From ZC4RG20 sp036381515 (lineage in GTDB: Bacteria > Pseudomonadota > Gammaproteobacteria > Steroidobacterales > Rariloculaceae): 64,000 bases of DNA. Made by a program: the position numbers and the translations under genes. The DNA lies in the NCBI GenBank assembly GCA_036381515.1, contig DASVCR010000074.1, forward strand, positions 74,413 to 138,412. Direction: 5' to 3'. Below, piece by piece: positions 43,160 through 52,015 of the stretch. How positions within the stretch are numbered: the stretch's first letter is position 1; the number at the start of each line of letters is the position of its first letter. Under the pieces are notes generated by a model, which was not told where the DNA came from, did no database searches, and was given only the letters and a program-made list of their open reading frames with translations.

Positions 43160-43187
43160 GGTCCCGGCTCTTGGGCGAGCCGGGACC
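43160..43187 (-). terminator. Strong hairpin downstream of FN3 lipoprotein gene
   Basis: GGTCCCGGCTC (43160-43170) and GAGCCGGGACC (43177-43187) form an 11-base-pair stem with a six-base loop, 20 bases after the stop at 43207. No T-run follows on the minus strand; GTTT follows on the plus strand. Confidence 0.55.
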
Positions 43188-43206
43188 GTTTGGAGCACCG
43201 CGTCGA

Positions 43207-44301
43207 TCAGGAAATCGTTACGCTCGCCACGTCGGACGGGTCGCTCTCCGCCCCTTCCGTGTTGAAGGCCGTCGCGACGAAGTAGTACGTGCCGGGGACC
43301 AGGCCTTCGAGGATGTACGTGACGATTCCCGGATTGTCGATCGTCACGGAGTTCGGGTAGTCGCCGCGCTGCGTGCCCCAGTAAATCTTGTATCCGGCAA
43401 GATCGGTCAGCGGCGACCCGTCGACATTCTCCGTAGGTGCGAGCCAGCTGAGCTCCACGGCGCCGCGCGCGACGGCCGTGACCGTGATGCTGAACGGTTG
43501 CAGATGCGCGTCATCGGCGCCGTCGGTGACGGAGATTCGAACGTCTTCGTATGTGCCGACGTCCGCCGACGACGGCGTGCCTTCGAGACGGCCCGTCGTC
43601 GGCTCGAAGGCCGCCCATCGCGGCAGGTTTGCGATGCTGAAGTGCAGGATGTCGCCGTCCGCGTCGCCCGCGCTCGGCACGAACAGGTAGGGCGTCTCCT
43701 CGAGCACCGTCGTCGGCGGCGTGCCGCTGATCGTCGGCGGTGAATTCGGCACGGGTGGCGGCTCGTCGGGCGATTCGTCCGTCGGGTCCGCGGGAGTGTC
43801 GTCGGGTGACTCGTCGGTCGGAAGCGATGGCTCGTTGTCGGGATCTGCTGCGCCGTCGGTTGGGCCGGATGACGGGGCATCCGCAGAACCGTTCGGCGTT
43901 CCATCCGTCGTGTCGGGCGGCGCCGGATCGCCAGGATCGGCCGGCGCTCCGTCGGTGGGATTGGACGTCGGCTCGTCTGAACCGCCGGTCGGCGTTCCGT
44001 CATCGTCGGGGCCGTTGGTGGTGTCTCCCGGTGTGCCGCCCGCCGAGCCGCCCGACGTTCCGGGCGTGAGATCCCCGCTCGGGGTTCCGTCCGACGATTC
44101 GTCGGTGCCGGAGTCGTCCGGCGCACCGGTTGCGGGCCCATCCCCGCCGGGCGGCGACGACGTCGTCGGCGGGCTTTCGCTGACGGGTGATTTTCCGGTG
44201 TCGCTCGCAGTGGTACCTGAATCGTCGCCGCCGCACGCCGCGAGCAAAAGACACGCGCACGCGACGAGTGAGAGCTTCGCTCTCGAAGCGCTGATCCCCA
44301 T
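43207..44301 (-). CDS. Surface lipoprotein with Ig-like and fibronectin type III domains
   Basis: 364 residues. Lipobox LLLAACGG (Cys about 23), then a 150-residue linker rich in Asp, Gly, Pro, Ser and Thr (PTDESPDDTPADPTDESPDE and similar), as in stalks that hold a domain off the membrane. The C-terminal part has a putative-Ig domain (FSIANLPRWAAFEPTTGRLE) and a fibronectin type III module (VELSWLAPTENVDGSPLTDL, GYKIYWGT, YYFVATAFNTEGAESDPS). A c-di-GMP riboswitch candidate lies upstream, consistent with a role in attachment or matrix. Confidence 0.8.
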   Translation of the reverse strand: MGISASRAKLSLVACACLLLAACGGDDSGTTASDTGKSPVSESPPTTSSPPGGDGPATGAPDDSGTDESSDGTPSGDLTPGTSGGSAGGTPGDTTNGPDDDGTPTGGSDEPTSNPTDGAPADPGDPAPPDTTDGTPNGSADAPSSGPTDGAADPDNEPSLPTDESPDDTPADPTDESPDEPPPVPNSPPTISGTPPTTVLEETPYLFVPSAGDADGDILHFSIANLPRWAAFEPTTGRLEGTPSSADVGTYEDVRISVTDGADDAHLQPFSITVTAVARGAVELSWLAPTENVDGSPLTDLAGYKIYWGTQRGDYPNSVTIDNPGIVTYILEGLVPGTYYFVATAFNTEGAESDPSDVASVTIS

Positions 44302-44414
44302 TTCTTATGACCCCCATGCTTCGGCTCGAGCGCATCGGGCGCACCATCGGCCCGAAGGAGGCGGAGCCGGGGGATCAGCAGGGGAGGCTTCGTGTCGTCA
44401 TCGCCCACGATGAA

Positions 44415-44515
44415 GCGATGCGCCGACGCGTTGCGTCGATCTGCCGTCTTGGGTCCCGTATCCGGAGACCGGTGGCTTTGCTTCTCCGCCTCGCGGCGGA
44501 TGTGCCCTCTCTAGT
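44415..44515 (-). ncRNA. Divergent c-di-GMP-I (GEMM) riboswitch candidate
   Basis: On the minus strand GGGCACATCC, a CGCC/GGCG hairpin with GNRA-like GCGA loop, then AGCAAAGCCACCGGTCTC. The last block matches 16 of 18 positions with the clear riboswitch at 52395-52499. A second helix GGTCTC/GGGACC follows. Relative to the consensus GGCAAACC the 5' block has two changes; one (C to T) is matched by G to A on the other strand of the stem. A closing P1 helix was not clearly found. It lies about 115 bases upstream of the surface lipoprotein gene. Confidence 0.55.
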
Positions 44516-44781
44516 TAGTCGTTGCAGCCCGGCGCTGGACGGGCTGTGCGAGAGAATCTACATGAGCGCGCTAGGTAAACGTACCTGTCCCGAAACGGCG
44601 ACAGCGCCGTGCTCGGCCCGTTTGCGATCGCTGGCCGATGGGAGATGCAAAACAGGTTCGCGCTAGAACACCTTCCGAGGCTGGCTCGACGCCGCATGCG
44701 CTCGGCGACGTGCTCGCCGAAGCCGAGAGCATCTGTTTTTCGAGACTCGCGTCGTGTGCATGAGCCGACGATCTCGCTATA

Positions 44782-45342
44782 GTGCCGCCACGTTTCGACT
44801 CACTCGTCAGTCAGGCGGTCGATGGCACGGAGATCTTTCTCGACGGCGGCTACCACAAGCAGGCATCGCATCGCACCGCGTTGAGCGCATCCCTTTCCGC
44901 GCTCGTGTTCTGGCCGGCGATCTTTATTCGCGGCAAGGAAGCGGTTCTCGAGCCGGGTACCATTTTCGATGCGTCTATCCCGGCGAATACGCGCGTCAAC
45001 GTGCCCGATGACCGGCCGCGCACGATCAGGCTCGACAGGGCACCGGACCTGTCGGCCGAGGTGCTCTACGACGAGATCGACGAGAAGGCACGCCGGCTGC
45101 CGATGCGCGTCACGGTCTGCGACAAGCCGTGGCCGCAACAGGTAAACGTGGCGACCGTGAATGACGTGAGGATCGATGCGATCCCGTTCGAGACGGCCTC
45201 GGTCGCGCCGGAAGGCGCCTGCCAAACCGGCACCGGCGATGTGGACCTCGAGGCTTTGTCGGAGCATTTCCGCCGCGGCATCAATCGCTTCACGATCGAG
45301 GGCGGCGGCGATTCGGCGGTCGTGCTCGACATCGAGATGTAG
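44782..45342 (+). CDS. Hypothetical protein, possibly 5'-truncated
   Basis: 186 residues from a GTG. The central hydrophobic ALSASLSALVFWPAIFIRGK resembles a membrane anchor, followed by EAVLEPGTIFDASIPANTRV and a C-terminal half with a cysteine pair (VTVCDKPW, GACQTGTG). No signal peptide or ribosome site is visible at the start, although the sequence begins in the middle of a VSQAVDGTEIFLDGG strand. I suspect that an N-terminal part is missing. The family is not recognised. Confidence 0.5.
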   Translation: MPPRFDSLVSQAVDGTEIFLDGGYHKQASHRTALSASLSALVFWPAIFIRGKEAVLEPGTIFDASIPANTRVNVPDDRPRTIRLDRAPDLSAEVLYDEIDEKARRLPMRVTVCDKPWPQQVNVATVNDVRIDAIPFETASVAPEGACQTGTGDVDLEALSEHFRRGINRFTIEGGGDSAVVLDIEM

Positions 45343-45420
45343 ATCGCCGGGATTTCACCGCACCCGATGCGACGGCTCCGTAGGCGGACTAACATATCCG
45401 TCGGAAGGGAAGGGCGAGCG

Positions 45421-46443
45421 GTGAAGAAGATCGGATTCCTGTCGTTCGGGCATTGGACGCCCTCGCCGCACTCGCAGGTGCGCACGGCGTCCGACTCGCT
45501 GCTCCAGTCGATCGAGCTTGCGGTCGCGGCCGAGGAGCTCGGCGCGGACGGCGCATACTTCAGGGTGCACCACTTCGCGCGCCAGCTCGCGTCGCCGTTC
45601 CCGCTGCTCGCGGCCGTCGCCGCGCGAACGAGCAGGATCGAGATCGGCACGGCCGTCATCGACATGCGCTACGAGAACCCGCTGTACATGGCGGAGGAGG
45701 CGGGCGCGGCGGACCTGATCTCGCGCGGACGGCTCCAGCTCGGCATCAGCCGCGGGTCGCCGGAGCAGGTCATCGATGGTTGGCGCTACTTTGGCTATGC
45801 ACCTCGGGAAGGCGAGACCGACGCGGACATGGCTCGCCGGCGTGCCGAGGTATTCCTCGAGGTGCTGAAAGGCGAGGGGTTCGCGCAGCCGAACCCGCGG
45901 CCGATGTTCCCGAACCCGCCCGGGCTGCTTCGCGTCGAGCCGCATTCGGAGGGGCTCCGCGAGCGGATCTGGTGGGGCTCGAGCACGAACGACACCGCGA
46001 GATGGGCCGCGAAGCTCGGCATGAACCTGCAGAGCTCGACGCTGAAGACCGACGAAACGGGCGAGCCGCTGCACGTGCAGCAGCGCAAGCAAATCGAAGC
46101 TTATCGCGATGCCTGGAAGGAGGCCGGGCATGCGCGCGAGCCGCGCGTCTCGGTGAGCCGCAGCATTTTCGCGCTCGTGGACGATCGTGATCGAGCCTAT
46201 TTCGGCGGCAGAGCTGACGATCAGGACTCGATCGGCTACATCGACGCGAATACCCGCGCGATCTTCGGCCGCTCATACGCCGCCGAGCCCGACGTTCTCG
46301 TGAAGGAGCTTGCGAAGGACGAGGCGATCGCGGCGGCCGACACGTTGCTGCTTACGGTGCCGAACCAGCTCGGCGTCGACTACAATGCCCACGTCATCGA
46401 GAGTATCTTGAAGTACGTCGCGCCCGAGCTCGGCTGGCGTTGA
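45421..46443 (+). CDS. LLM-class flavin-dependent oxidoreductase
   Basis: 340 residues from GTG 45421 (GGAAGGGAAGGGCGAG upstream). The bacterial-luciferase-like barrel starts KKIGFLSFGHWTP and includes AVAAEELGADGAYFRVHHFA, RIEIGTAVIDMRYENPLYMA, LISRGRLQLGISRGSPEQVI and a terminal VPNQLGVDYNAHVIESILKY. Such enzymes use FMN or F420; the FMN type is more likely here. The substrate is unknown. It appears monocistronic. Confidence 0.85.
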   Translation: MKKIGFLSFGHWTPSPHSQVRTASDSLLQSIELAVAAEELGADGAYFRVHHFARQLASPFPLLAAVAARTSRIEIGTAVIDMRYENPLYMAEEAGAADLISRGRLQLGISRGSPEQVIDGWRYFGYAPREGETDADMARRRAEVFLEVLKGEGFAQPNPRPMFPNPPGLLRVEPHSEGLRERIWWGSSTNDTARWAAKLGMNLQSSTLKTDETGEPLHVQQRKQIEAYRDAWKEAGHAREPRVSVSRSIFALVDDRDRAYFGGRADDQDSIGYIDANTRAIFGRSYAAEPDVLVKELAKDEAIAAADTLLLTVPNQLGVDYNAHVIESILKYVAPELGWR

Positions 46444-46491
46444 GCGGGCCATGACGACGGGCAGCGCCGCTTCAGCGGCGCCTCGGAACGA

Positions 46492-47238
46492 TCACGTGCA
46501 CCGCCGCGGCTTCTTCTTGCTGCGTTGCTTCTTGACGTACGCTTCCGCCTGAGCCTGCTCGATTCGGTCGACGAGGTCCGCAAAGTAGGCCTTAAGCTGC
46601 TCGAAGGTCGGCGGCGCGCCGGAGGGGAGCTCGATGCCAGGATCGTCGCGACGCGGCGCGGCGCCGAGAAGCCGCGTCTTCAGCACGTCCGAGCTGTGCC
46701 CGAAGCGGTCCGCGGCCTTGAACAGCTCGGTTTCCTTGCACCTGTGCGACTCGATCAGCGTGTAGACATCGAACAGGTCACGCGTCGTTATCCTCGTATT
46801 CAACGCTACGGCTTTCATCAGGAACAGCGAGCGCAGAGTCGCTACGGCTATTCTGCGGAGGCCCGCGACGCCCCGTTCGGCCCGGATCTCTTCCGAGAGT
46901 CGTGCCGGGTCCGGGACGAAGAACGAGACCTTTACCCGATCGATGCTGTAATCCTGCTGGTAGTCGGCAAGCTCAAGCCCGCTGTCGAGGAATTCCTGTT
47001 CAGCGGCGAGATTGGGAAAGGGCTCGACCGAATGCGATCGGCTCAGCTCGTCGAGGAGTCGCGCGACGCGTTTCCGAGGGAGGCGTCTCGCCGGGAAGAC
47101 GAAGTCGAGGTCTGCGCTCAGCCGGTGCGCGATGCGAAGTGCCAGGCCGGTTCCGCCGGCGAGAATCAGACCCGCCGCTGCCGGCAATGCATCGATGGCT
47201 CGGAGCAGCCTCTCAGTGCTTGCCGGCAGCGCGCGCAC
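46492..47238 (-). CDS. AbiEii/AbiGii-type nucleotidyltransferase toxin
   Basis: 248 residues; GTG 47238 lies inside the 3' end of the upstream gene (26-base overlap). Signature LILAGGTGLALRIAHRLSAD followed by LDFVFPAR matches the GG-x-T-x-L ... R-x-S-x-DLDF motif of AbiEii toxins. DRVKVSFFVPD and LFLMKAVALNTRITTRDLFD follow. The C-terminus is Lys/Arg rich (KKQRSKKKPRR). Known relatives block growth by adding nucleotides to tRNA acceptor ends. It pairs with the regulator gene 47213-47686 as a toxin-antitoxin unit. Confidence 0.8.
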   Translation of the reverse strand: MRALPASTERLLRAIDALPAAAGLILAGGTGLALRIAHRLSADLDFVFPARRLPRKRVARLLDELSRSHSVEPFPNLAAEQEFLDSGLELADYQQDYSIDRVKVSFFVPDPARLSEEIRAERGVAGLRRIAVATLRSLFLMKAVALNTRITTRDLFDVYTLIESHRCKETELFKAADRFGHSSDVLKTRLLGAAPRRDDPGIELPSGAPPTFEQLKAYFADLVDRIEQAQAEAYVKKQRSKKKPRRCT

Positions 47239-47686
47239 GTCCGATCTCGATGTTCTTCAGCATGCGGCCGCTCGTCTCGGCGGCGCCCGGTAAGAGCTCG
47301 AACGCGCGGAGCATCGCCGTTCGAATCTCTTGCACGCGCTGGAGCCCGTAGTGCTCCACGCAGGCGAGCAGGTCGTCGAAGGTGGGCCGCGCGAGCACCT
47401 GTGCGATGACGGTCTCTTCGTCCACACCACCCCGCGGTCTGCTCCATGCTCGATTGAAGGACAGCTTCGGCTCCCGGGTCCGGAGCGGGTGCACGCGGAC
47501 GGCTGTTCGAGGTCCGACGGACGCACGTTCGAGACGAACGAGGCCCTGGGCGGCCAAGCGCTTGACCTGGTCGTGCACGCGTCGGTAGGGTCGGCCGGCC
47601 GCGGCCGCCAAGGCGTAAATGCCGTTCTCGCCGGCGCCGCGATTGATGAGCGCGAGCAGCTCCTGCCTCTTGCGGGTATGGCCCAT
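47213..47686 (-). CDS. Winged-helix antitoxin/regulator of AbiE-like pair
   Basis: 157 residues from ATG 47686. The N-terminal winged helix reads RQELLALINRGAGENGIYAL, AAAAGRPYRRVHDQVKRLAA, QGLVRLER. The C-terminal half (VIAQVLARPTFDDLLACVEH) is a helical domain. The upstream in-frame TTG was rejected because it lies inside the palindrome 47695-47708, which probably binds this protein. The order antitoxin then toxin with overlap is typical. Confidence 0.72.
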   Translation of the reverse strand: MGHTRKRQELLALINRGAGENGIYALAAAAGRPYRRVHDQVKRLAAQGLVRLERASVGPRTAVRVHPLRTREPKLSFNRAWSRPRGGVDEETVIAQVLARPTFDDLLACVEHYGLQRVQEIRTAMLRAFELLPGAAETSGRMLKNIEIGRARAAGKH

Positions 47687-47694
47687 GATCGGTC

Positions 47695-47708
47695 GTCCTA
47701 TATAGGAC
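47695..47708. promoter_or_regulatory. Palindromic operator before toxin-antitoxin pair
   Basis: GTCCTATATAGGAC is a perfect 14-base palindrome, AT-rich in its centre, nine bases before the antitoxin ATG. It includes the AGGAC that could serve as ribosome site. A dimeric winged-helix antitoxin could bind here and repress its own operon. Confidence 0.6.
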
Positions 47709-47959
47709 AATTATGCGCCGGGGCCGGACGGCGTGAATAGCGCAAGCGGTCGAAAGATTGGACGGAGCGCAAGCGGTTGAAAGTTGGACGGGAATGAAAC
47801 GACCGCGGGGCGTTCGCGCCGGCTCACGCTCGGCGCGCGGTAATGCCCTGTCGCGGACGGGACCGACCCGTTCGAACGCCGTCCGGCTGGACAACGCCTC
47901 GGCGCCCGCATCGAGCGGCTGCTCGACGCGGGTCAGGCCTCGGACGTGAGACCCCCAGG

Positions 47960-48460
47960 CTAGTCGCGAACCGTCTTGCCCTCTAGCGCCGCTTCGATCG
48001 TCGCAATATCGATTTTCCGCATCTGCATCATCGCTTCGAAAGCGCGTCTTGCCGCCGCGCGGTCGGGACTGCTTATCGCGTCGAGCAGCACACGCGGAGT
48101 GATCTGCCACGAGAAGCCCCACTTGTCCTTACACCAGCCGCAGGCGCTTTCCTCGCCGCCGTTCTTCGTGATCGCGTCCCAATAGCGATCGGTCTCTTCC
48201 TGGTTCTCGGTGACGACCATGAAGCTGACCGCCTCGTTGGCTTTGAAGTGCGGTCCGCCGTTCAGTCCGACGAATTGCTGGCCGAGCACGGTGAACTCGA
48301 CAGTCAGCTCCTCGCCTTCCTCCCCGCTGGGATGATCGGATGGGGCGGTGCGGCTCGCGCCGACCTTCGAGTTCGGAAAAACCGAGGCGTAGAACTCGGC
48401 CGCCTTACGGGCTTCGCCTTTGTCGAACCAAAGGCAGGTCGTGAGACTTCTGTTGGCCAT
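47960..48460 (-). CDS. PhnB-like VOC family protein
   Basis: 166 residues from MANRSLTTCLWFD. The PhnB/3-dmu-9_3-mt type of glyoxalase fold is shown by ARKAAEFYASVFPNSKVGAS, FVGLNGGPHFKANEAVSFMV and ESACGWCKDKWGFSWQITPR. These proteins are often found in stress or antibiotic contexts but most have no known substrate. It is divergent from the DUF899 gene. Confidence 0.88.
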   Translation of the reverse strand: MANRSLTTCLWFDKGEARKAAEFYASVFPNSKVGASRTAPSDHPSGEEGEELTVEFTVLGQQFVGLNGGPHFKANEAVSFMVVTENQEETDRYWDAITKNGGEESACGWCKDKWGFSWQITPRVLLDAISSPDRAAARRAFEAMMQMRKIDIATIEAALEGKTVRD

Positions 48461-48665
48461 CTTCTCTCTCCTTAAGAATGCAGGTCGAACGGCGGCGACA
48501 TCGGGGAGCGAGGAATATCCGGATCTTGCGCAAAAAGCGTGCCGAGCACCAGTGCGGCGTTCGGGCATATTCCTTGCACCATGTGGCGCTTCAAAGGCTC
48601 GATACCGCTGATCCGGCATTTCTCTCGAGCCAATCGAGCGCAACGCGCTACAAGGAGGTGCAGCT

Positions 48666-49421
48666 GTGGCGCATGAAACGATCGACGGAACGTATCGACA
48701 GACGAACCTCCCCAACGAGTCGCCGGAGTATCTCTCGAAGCGCGAGGCGCTGCGTCGCGCGGAGATCGAGTTGCGGAACCAGCGTGAGAAGGTCGCGGCG
48801 CTTCGCCGCCAACTGCCTCCGGGTGCGACGTTACAGGACTACGAGCTCCTCGAGGGTCCGGCATCCCTCGACGCGGGTGACGCGCCGATCCGCACGGTGC
48901 GGCTGAGCGAGCTCTTCACGTCGCGGGATCGCGCGCTCGTCATCTACCAGATGATGTACGGCAAGCGGCAGACCACGCCGTGCCCGATGTGCACCTGCTG
49001 GGTCGACAGCTTCAACGGCGTCGCACACCACCTCGCGCAGAATATCGACCTCGCGGTCGTCGCCGCGGCCGATGTGCCGACCCTGCGCGCGCACGCGCGC
49101 GAGAGAGGATGGAGCAACGTGCGTCTGCTCAGCGCCGGCAACAGCACGTTCAAGTACGATCTCGGCAGCGAGGACGAAGCCGGCAATCAGGACTCGACGA
49201 TCTCCGTCTTCACGATGGACGATGACGGCACCGTGCGGCACTTCTACAGCGTCCATCCGCGGCTCGCCGACGACATGGACACCCGCGGCATCGACGAGTA
49301 CAACCCGGTCTGGAACGTACTCGATCTGACGCCGCGAGGGCGCGGAGACTGGGATGCGTCTTTGGCGTACGGGACGGGAGTTCGAGGGAGAGAAAGGTGG
49401 GCGAATTCCTCCCGGAAGTGA
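48666..49421 (+). CDS. DUF899 thioredoxin-like protein
   Basis: 251 residues from GTG 48666, which follows a strong CAAGGAGGTGCAGCT ribosome site. A helical N-terminus (SPEYLSKREALRRAEIELRN) leads into a thioredoxin-like domain with CPMCTCWVDSFNG at the active-site position. VRLLSAGNSTFKYDLGSED and FYSVHPRLADDMDTRGIDEY follow. The closing GRERWANSSRK is atypical for the family, so the C-terminal end may be altered. A redox role is likely; the substrate is unknown. Confidence 0.85.
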   Translation: MAHETIDGTYRQTNLPNESPEYLSKREALRRAEIELRNQREKVAALRRQLPPGATLQDYELLEGPASLDAGDAPIRTVRLSELFTSRDRALVIYQMMYGKRQTTPCPMCTCWVDSFNGVAHHLAQNIDLAVVAAADVPTLRAHARERGWSNVRLLSAGNSTFKYDLGSEDEAGNQDSTISVFTMDDDGTVRHFYSVHPRLADDMDTRGIDEYNPVWNVLDLTPRGRGDWDASLAYGTGVRGRERWANSSRK

Positions 49422-49447
49422 ACCAGCCTCCGCTGTCAGCCGCCGCG

Positions 49448-49921
49448 CTAACGCGCCCCGACGATCTGCACCGGAATGCCGGCCGGATCCCGGACGTAGA
49501 ACCCGTAGTCGAGATTCTGCTGCGCTTCGAGCCCGTGCGCGGCCAGCGCCTGCGTGACCCGCTGCTGGTCGAAGCCGCGTATGGCGATCGCATAGTGATC
49601 GACGATTCCGGTCGGCGCCTTCTCATGCAGCGAGACGATGATCCTCCCGCCCGCCGGTCCCATTCGCACGATCTTGTTCTCCTCGTCCTGATTGAGGATC
49701 GAGAGCCCGAAGATCGTCTGATAGAACTGGATCGACGGCGCGAGCGTTTCCACTTGCACGCTGATATGGTCGATCGCCGTCGACGCGAACGGGGTCTCCT
49801 GAGCCCTAGCGGTCGTCGCGGTGCCTGCCGCGGCGAGCGCGGTCAGGGCCTTTACGAGATCGCGTCGAGAAAGATGGCCTCCCTCGAAGTCGTCAACGAG
49901 CTTTTCGACTGCTGATTCCAT
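49448..49921 (-). CDS. Exported VOC/glyoxalase-fold protein
   Basis: 157 residues from ATG 49921 (CGGGAGACAG upstream). The N-terminus holds an SRRDLVKALTALAAAGTATT segment that resembles a Tat signal, followed by one VOC domain: STAIDHISVQVETLAPSIQF, LHEKAPTGIVDHYAIAIRGF and FYVRDPAGIPVQIVGA. Metal-ligand positions are His, His and a late Gln/Glu equivalent. Export of a VOC protein is less common. The substrate is unknown. Confidence 0.8.
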   Translation of the reverse strand: MESAVEKLVDDFEGGHLSRRDLVKALTALAAAGTATTARAQETPFASTAIDHISVQVETLAPSIQFYQTIFGLSILNQDEENKIVRMGPAGGRIIVSLHEKAPTGIVDHYAIAIRGFDQQRVTQALAAHGLEAQQNLDYGFYVRDPAGIPVQIVGAR

Positions 49922-50146
49922 CGTTCTGTCTCCCGAAAATTCTTGAGTGCAGATCAAGGAGTGCTGCCCAAAGAATCTTCGGCGACATCGCGATCTGACT
50001 CAAGGAAGGCGTGTCCGGGCCGGCTAGCCGTCGGTAGACTAGGCGTGGCAGCTTCTTCCCAGGATTCTGCAGGTTCGCTCACGTGGTGTCGAAGACAGCG
50101 ACGACAGCGAGGCGAGGCTGCGAGGCGGCGATCGAGGAGGTGGGAT

Positions 50147-50485
50147 ATGTTCACGAAGAAGGGCGACGAGGCCGTGCTCTCCAAGCTCCGCGCTGCGCCC
50201 GCGCCGTATCGGGAGATCGGAGAGCGCCTGCATGGCATCATCCGGGAGAGCGCGCCGTCGCTCGAGCCGATCGTGCGCTGGGGGCTCGCCTTTTACGTCA
50301 AAGACGGAAAGGATATTTGCTACATCAAACCGGACAAGGACTTCATCGCGTTCGGCTTCAGCGAAGTCGTGAACCCTGCTCGCGAGGAAGGCGCGCATAT
50401 GCACCCGGTCGCTTGGACGCTCACGGGGCTGGACGCTGCGACGGAAGCGAGGGTTCGCGAGCTCGTAAAGAAGACTGTTGCTTGA
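50147..50485 (+). CDS. DUF1801 (YdhG-like) protein
   Basis: 112 residues from ATG 50147 after GAGGAGGTGGG. The DUF1801 fold is shown by YREIGERLHGIIRESAPSLE, RWGLAFYVKDGKDICYIKPD and KDFIAFGFSE. Family proteins are small, cytoplasmic and related to frataxin-like folds; their role is unclear. Confidence 0.82.
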   Translation: MFTKKGDEAVLSKLRAAPAPYREIGERLHGIIRESAPSLEPIVRWGLAFYVKDGKDICYIKPDKDFIAFGFSEVVNPAREEGAHMHPVAWTLTGLDAATEARVRELVKKTVA

Positions 50486-50855
50486 AGACGCGCTCGCTTA
50501 TCACACATCGCCCCGCGGTCGCCACGGCGCTGGAAGGTTGGGGCTCCTACCGGAGCCAGAGCCGGTACACGTTTTCGACGCACTCTTAGGTAGACCGGAA
50601 CGTCTTCCGGTTGCCCGCAGCTCCGCTCAGCCGGGGTTTCGTTCGCTCGCAGAAGGCCTTCCATAGGCACTATACCCTTTCGTCCTGCGCCGTACGTCGG
50701 CGTTTCTCGTCCCTCCTTCCCTTTGACTTGGTCGTGCGTCCAGCGCTTGCGGAGAACATGCTGGGAATGAGATACTACGGTGCACAAAAATAAATAGGCG
50801 CGTAGGCTAAGGCCGCGCTCGCGCTCAAGACCGTTCCCAATCAAGGGTTGATTCC
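50486..50855. other. Intergenic stretch without a gene
   Basis: 370 bases. Only a short GGCTCC-TACC-GGAGCC hairpin (50542-50557) stands out, a possible terminator for the DUF1801 gene. Confidence 0.5.
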
Positions 50856-51229
50856 ATGAGCACCGACCAGGGGGGTGCCGCTCCGGGAAAAAGCATCGTG
50901 CTCTTTTCCGACGGCACGGGCAACAGCGCCGCTAAGCTCTTCAAGACGAACGTATGGCGGCTCTATCAGGCCGTCGACGTCGGCAGAGTCCGCGCTATCA
51001 GGCAAGCATGCAGTTTCTGAAGTGGCGTACCGCGCCCGGACTTGCCGCAGTCGGCATCTATGTCGGCGCGGCGTCACTAGTGGTTACCCTCGCTTCGTCC
51101 GTTGTGGATTTGTCCCAGCGGGCCTACGTTGCATGGCAAGCGCACGCGGAGGTTCCGTGCGCTGTGGAGCCGAGCGCGGAAGGCGACGAACGAAACGCGC
51201 AGCGTGTCGATCCCGCGGATTCGTGCTGA
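50856..51229 (+). pseudogene. DUF2235 (Tle1-like hydrolase) gene relic
   Basis: ATG 50856 opens a 54-residue frame that contains KSIVLFSDGTGNSAAKLFKT followed by NVWRLYQAVD. This is the very start of DUF2235 proteins, the family that includes type VI secretion phospholipase effectors (Tle1). After VDVG the family similarity stops and the frame ends at 51020. A second frame from 51008 (MQFLKWRTAPGLAAVGIYVG followed by a hydrophobic stretch, ending at 51229) looks like a membrane segment from a later part of such a protein. I infer a gene with a large internal deletion. No type VI genes are nearby. Confidence 0.65.
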
Positions 51230-51331
51230 GTACGGTTGCGAAAACCTCCTAGGTGCCGTCGGTGACGAGAGAACGACGGTAGATTCGATAACAACGAGTA
51301 GATTCGATAATGCGAACAGGGGGACACGTAC

Positions 51332-52015
51332 ATGAGTAACGACGCGATGATGATTGCGATCGACCGCATTCGCTTCACCTGGACACGGTCGAAGAAAATG
51401 CGGGTGTATGCCGTCGGGATTGCCGCAGACAACCTTGGGAAGGTCATTGTCACCGAGCCCCCGAGCGTCTCCGAGATTCGGCACAGACCGAAGAAGGGTC
51501 GGCCGTCGGAGTGGGACTTCGCGGGCGACGGATACCCGATCTACCAGCGCACCGGCGGGCTTCCGGACATCATCGTCGCGCACCTTCTCGTGATACGGGA
51601 TCGCAGCGGGATGCGCAGGGCCGGCGAGATCATAAGTGCCGTCAAGGAAGACAGGGGCGCGCAGGACGCGATCGGCAAGGCGAGCGAACTGCTGAAGTCT
51701 GCGGGGACCGGCGGGTTGGCGGCTGCATCGGCGCTGGCGCTGCTGCTGCCGGTGGCATCCGCCGTTGGAACGATCATATCGCAGAAACGGGACGAGGTCC
51801 TGCAAACGATCTCCGGCTCGATGTTCCTCGATGCGCAACGCAAGAGCGAGGACTTCTTCACGCAAACGATCAGGTCGCCGGACAACAACATGGAGGTCGA
51901 AGCGGACGTCTTCCTGTTCGACGGCGCGAACGACCAGCCGAGCGTCGCGGATACGGCGAACGCAGAAACGACACTGGACGCCCAGGGCTTGTTATTCGTG
52001 AAGCCTGGGGCCTGA
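51332..52015 (+). CDS. Hypothetical protein next to DUF2235 relic
   Basis: 227 residues from ATG 51332 (AACAGGGGGACAC upstream). No family recognised. The N-terminal half is beta-rich (MRVYAVGIAADNLGKVIVTE). A hydrophobic, small-residue segment GTGGLAAASALALLLPVASA follows at about 130-149. The C-terminal part is acidic (NNMEVEADVFLFDGANDQPS). The glycine/alanine stretch could enter a membrane, and the position beside a DUF2235 relic allows a lost effector/partner link, but nothing proves it. Confidence 0.5.
   Translation: MSNDAMMIAIDRIRFTWTRSKKMRVYAVGIAADNLGKVIVTEPPSVSEIRHRPKKGRPSEWDFAGDGYPIYQRTGGLPDIIVAHLLVIRDRSGMRRAGEIISAVKEDRGAQDAIGKASELLKSAGTGGLAAASALALLLPVASAVGTIISQKRDEVLQTISGSMFLDAQRKSEDFFTQTIRSPDNNMEVEADVFLFDGANDQPSVADTANAETTLDAQGLLFVKPGA

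Noticed and set aside
44307..44666. Open frame of 119 codons upstream of the hypothetical gene at 44782
   Set aside because: It lies antisense to the riboswitch candidate and leader of the lipoprotein gene and has no protein-like features.
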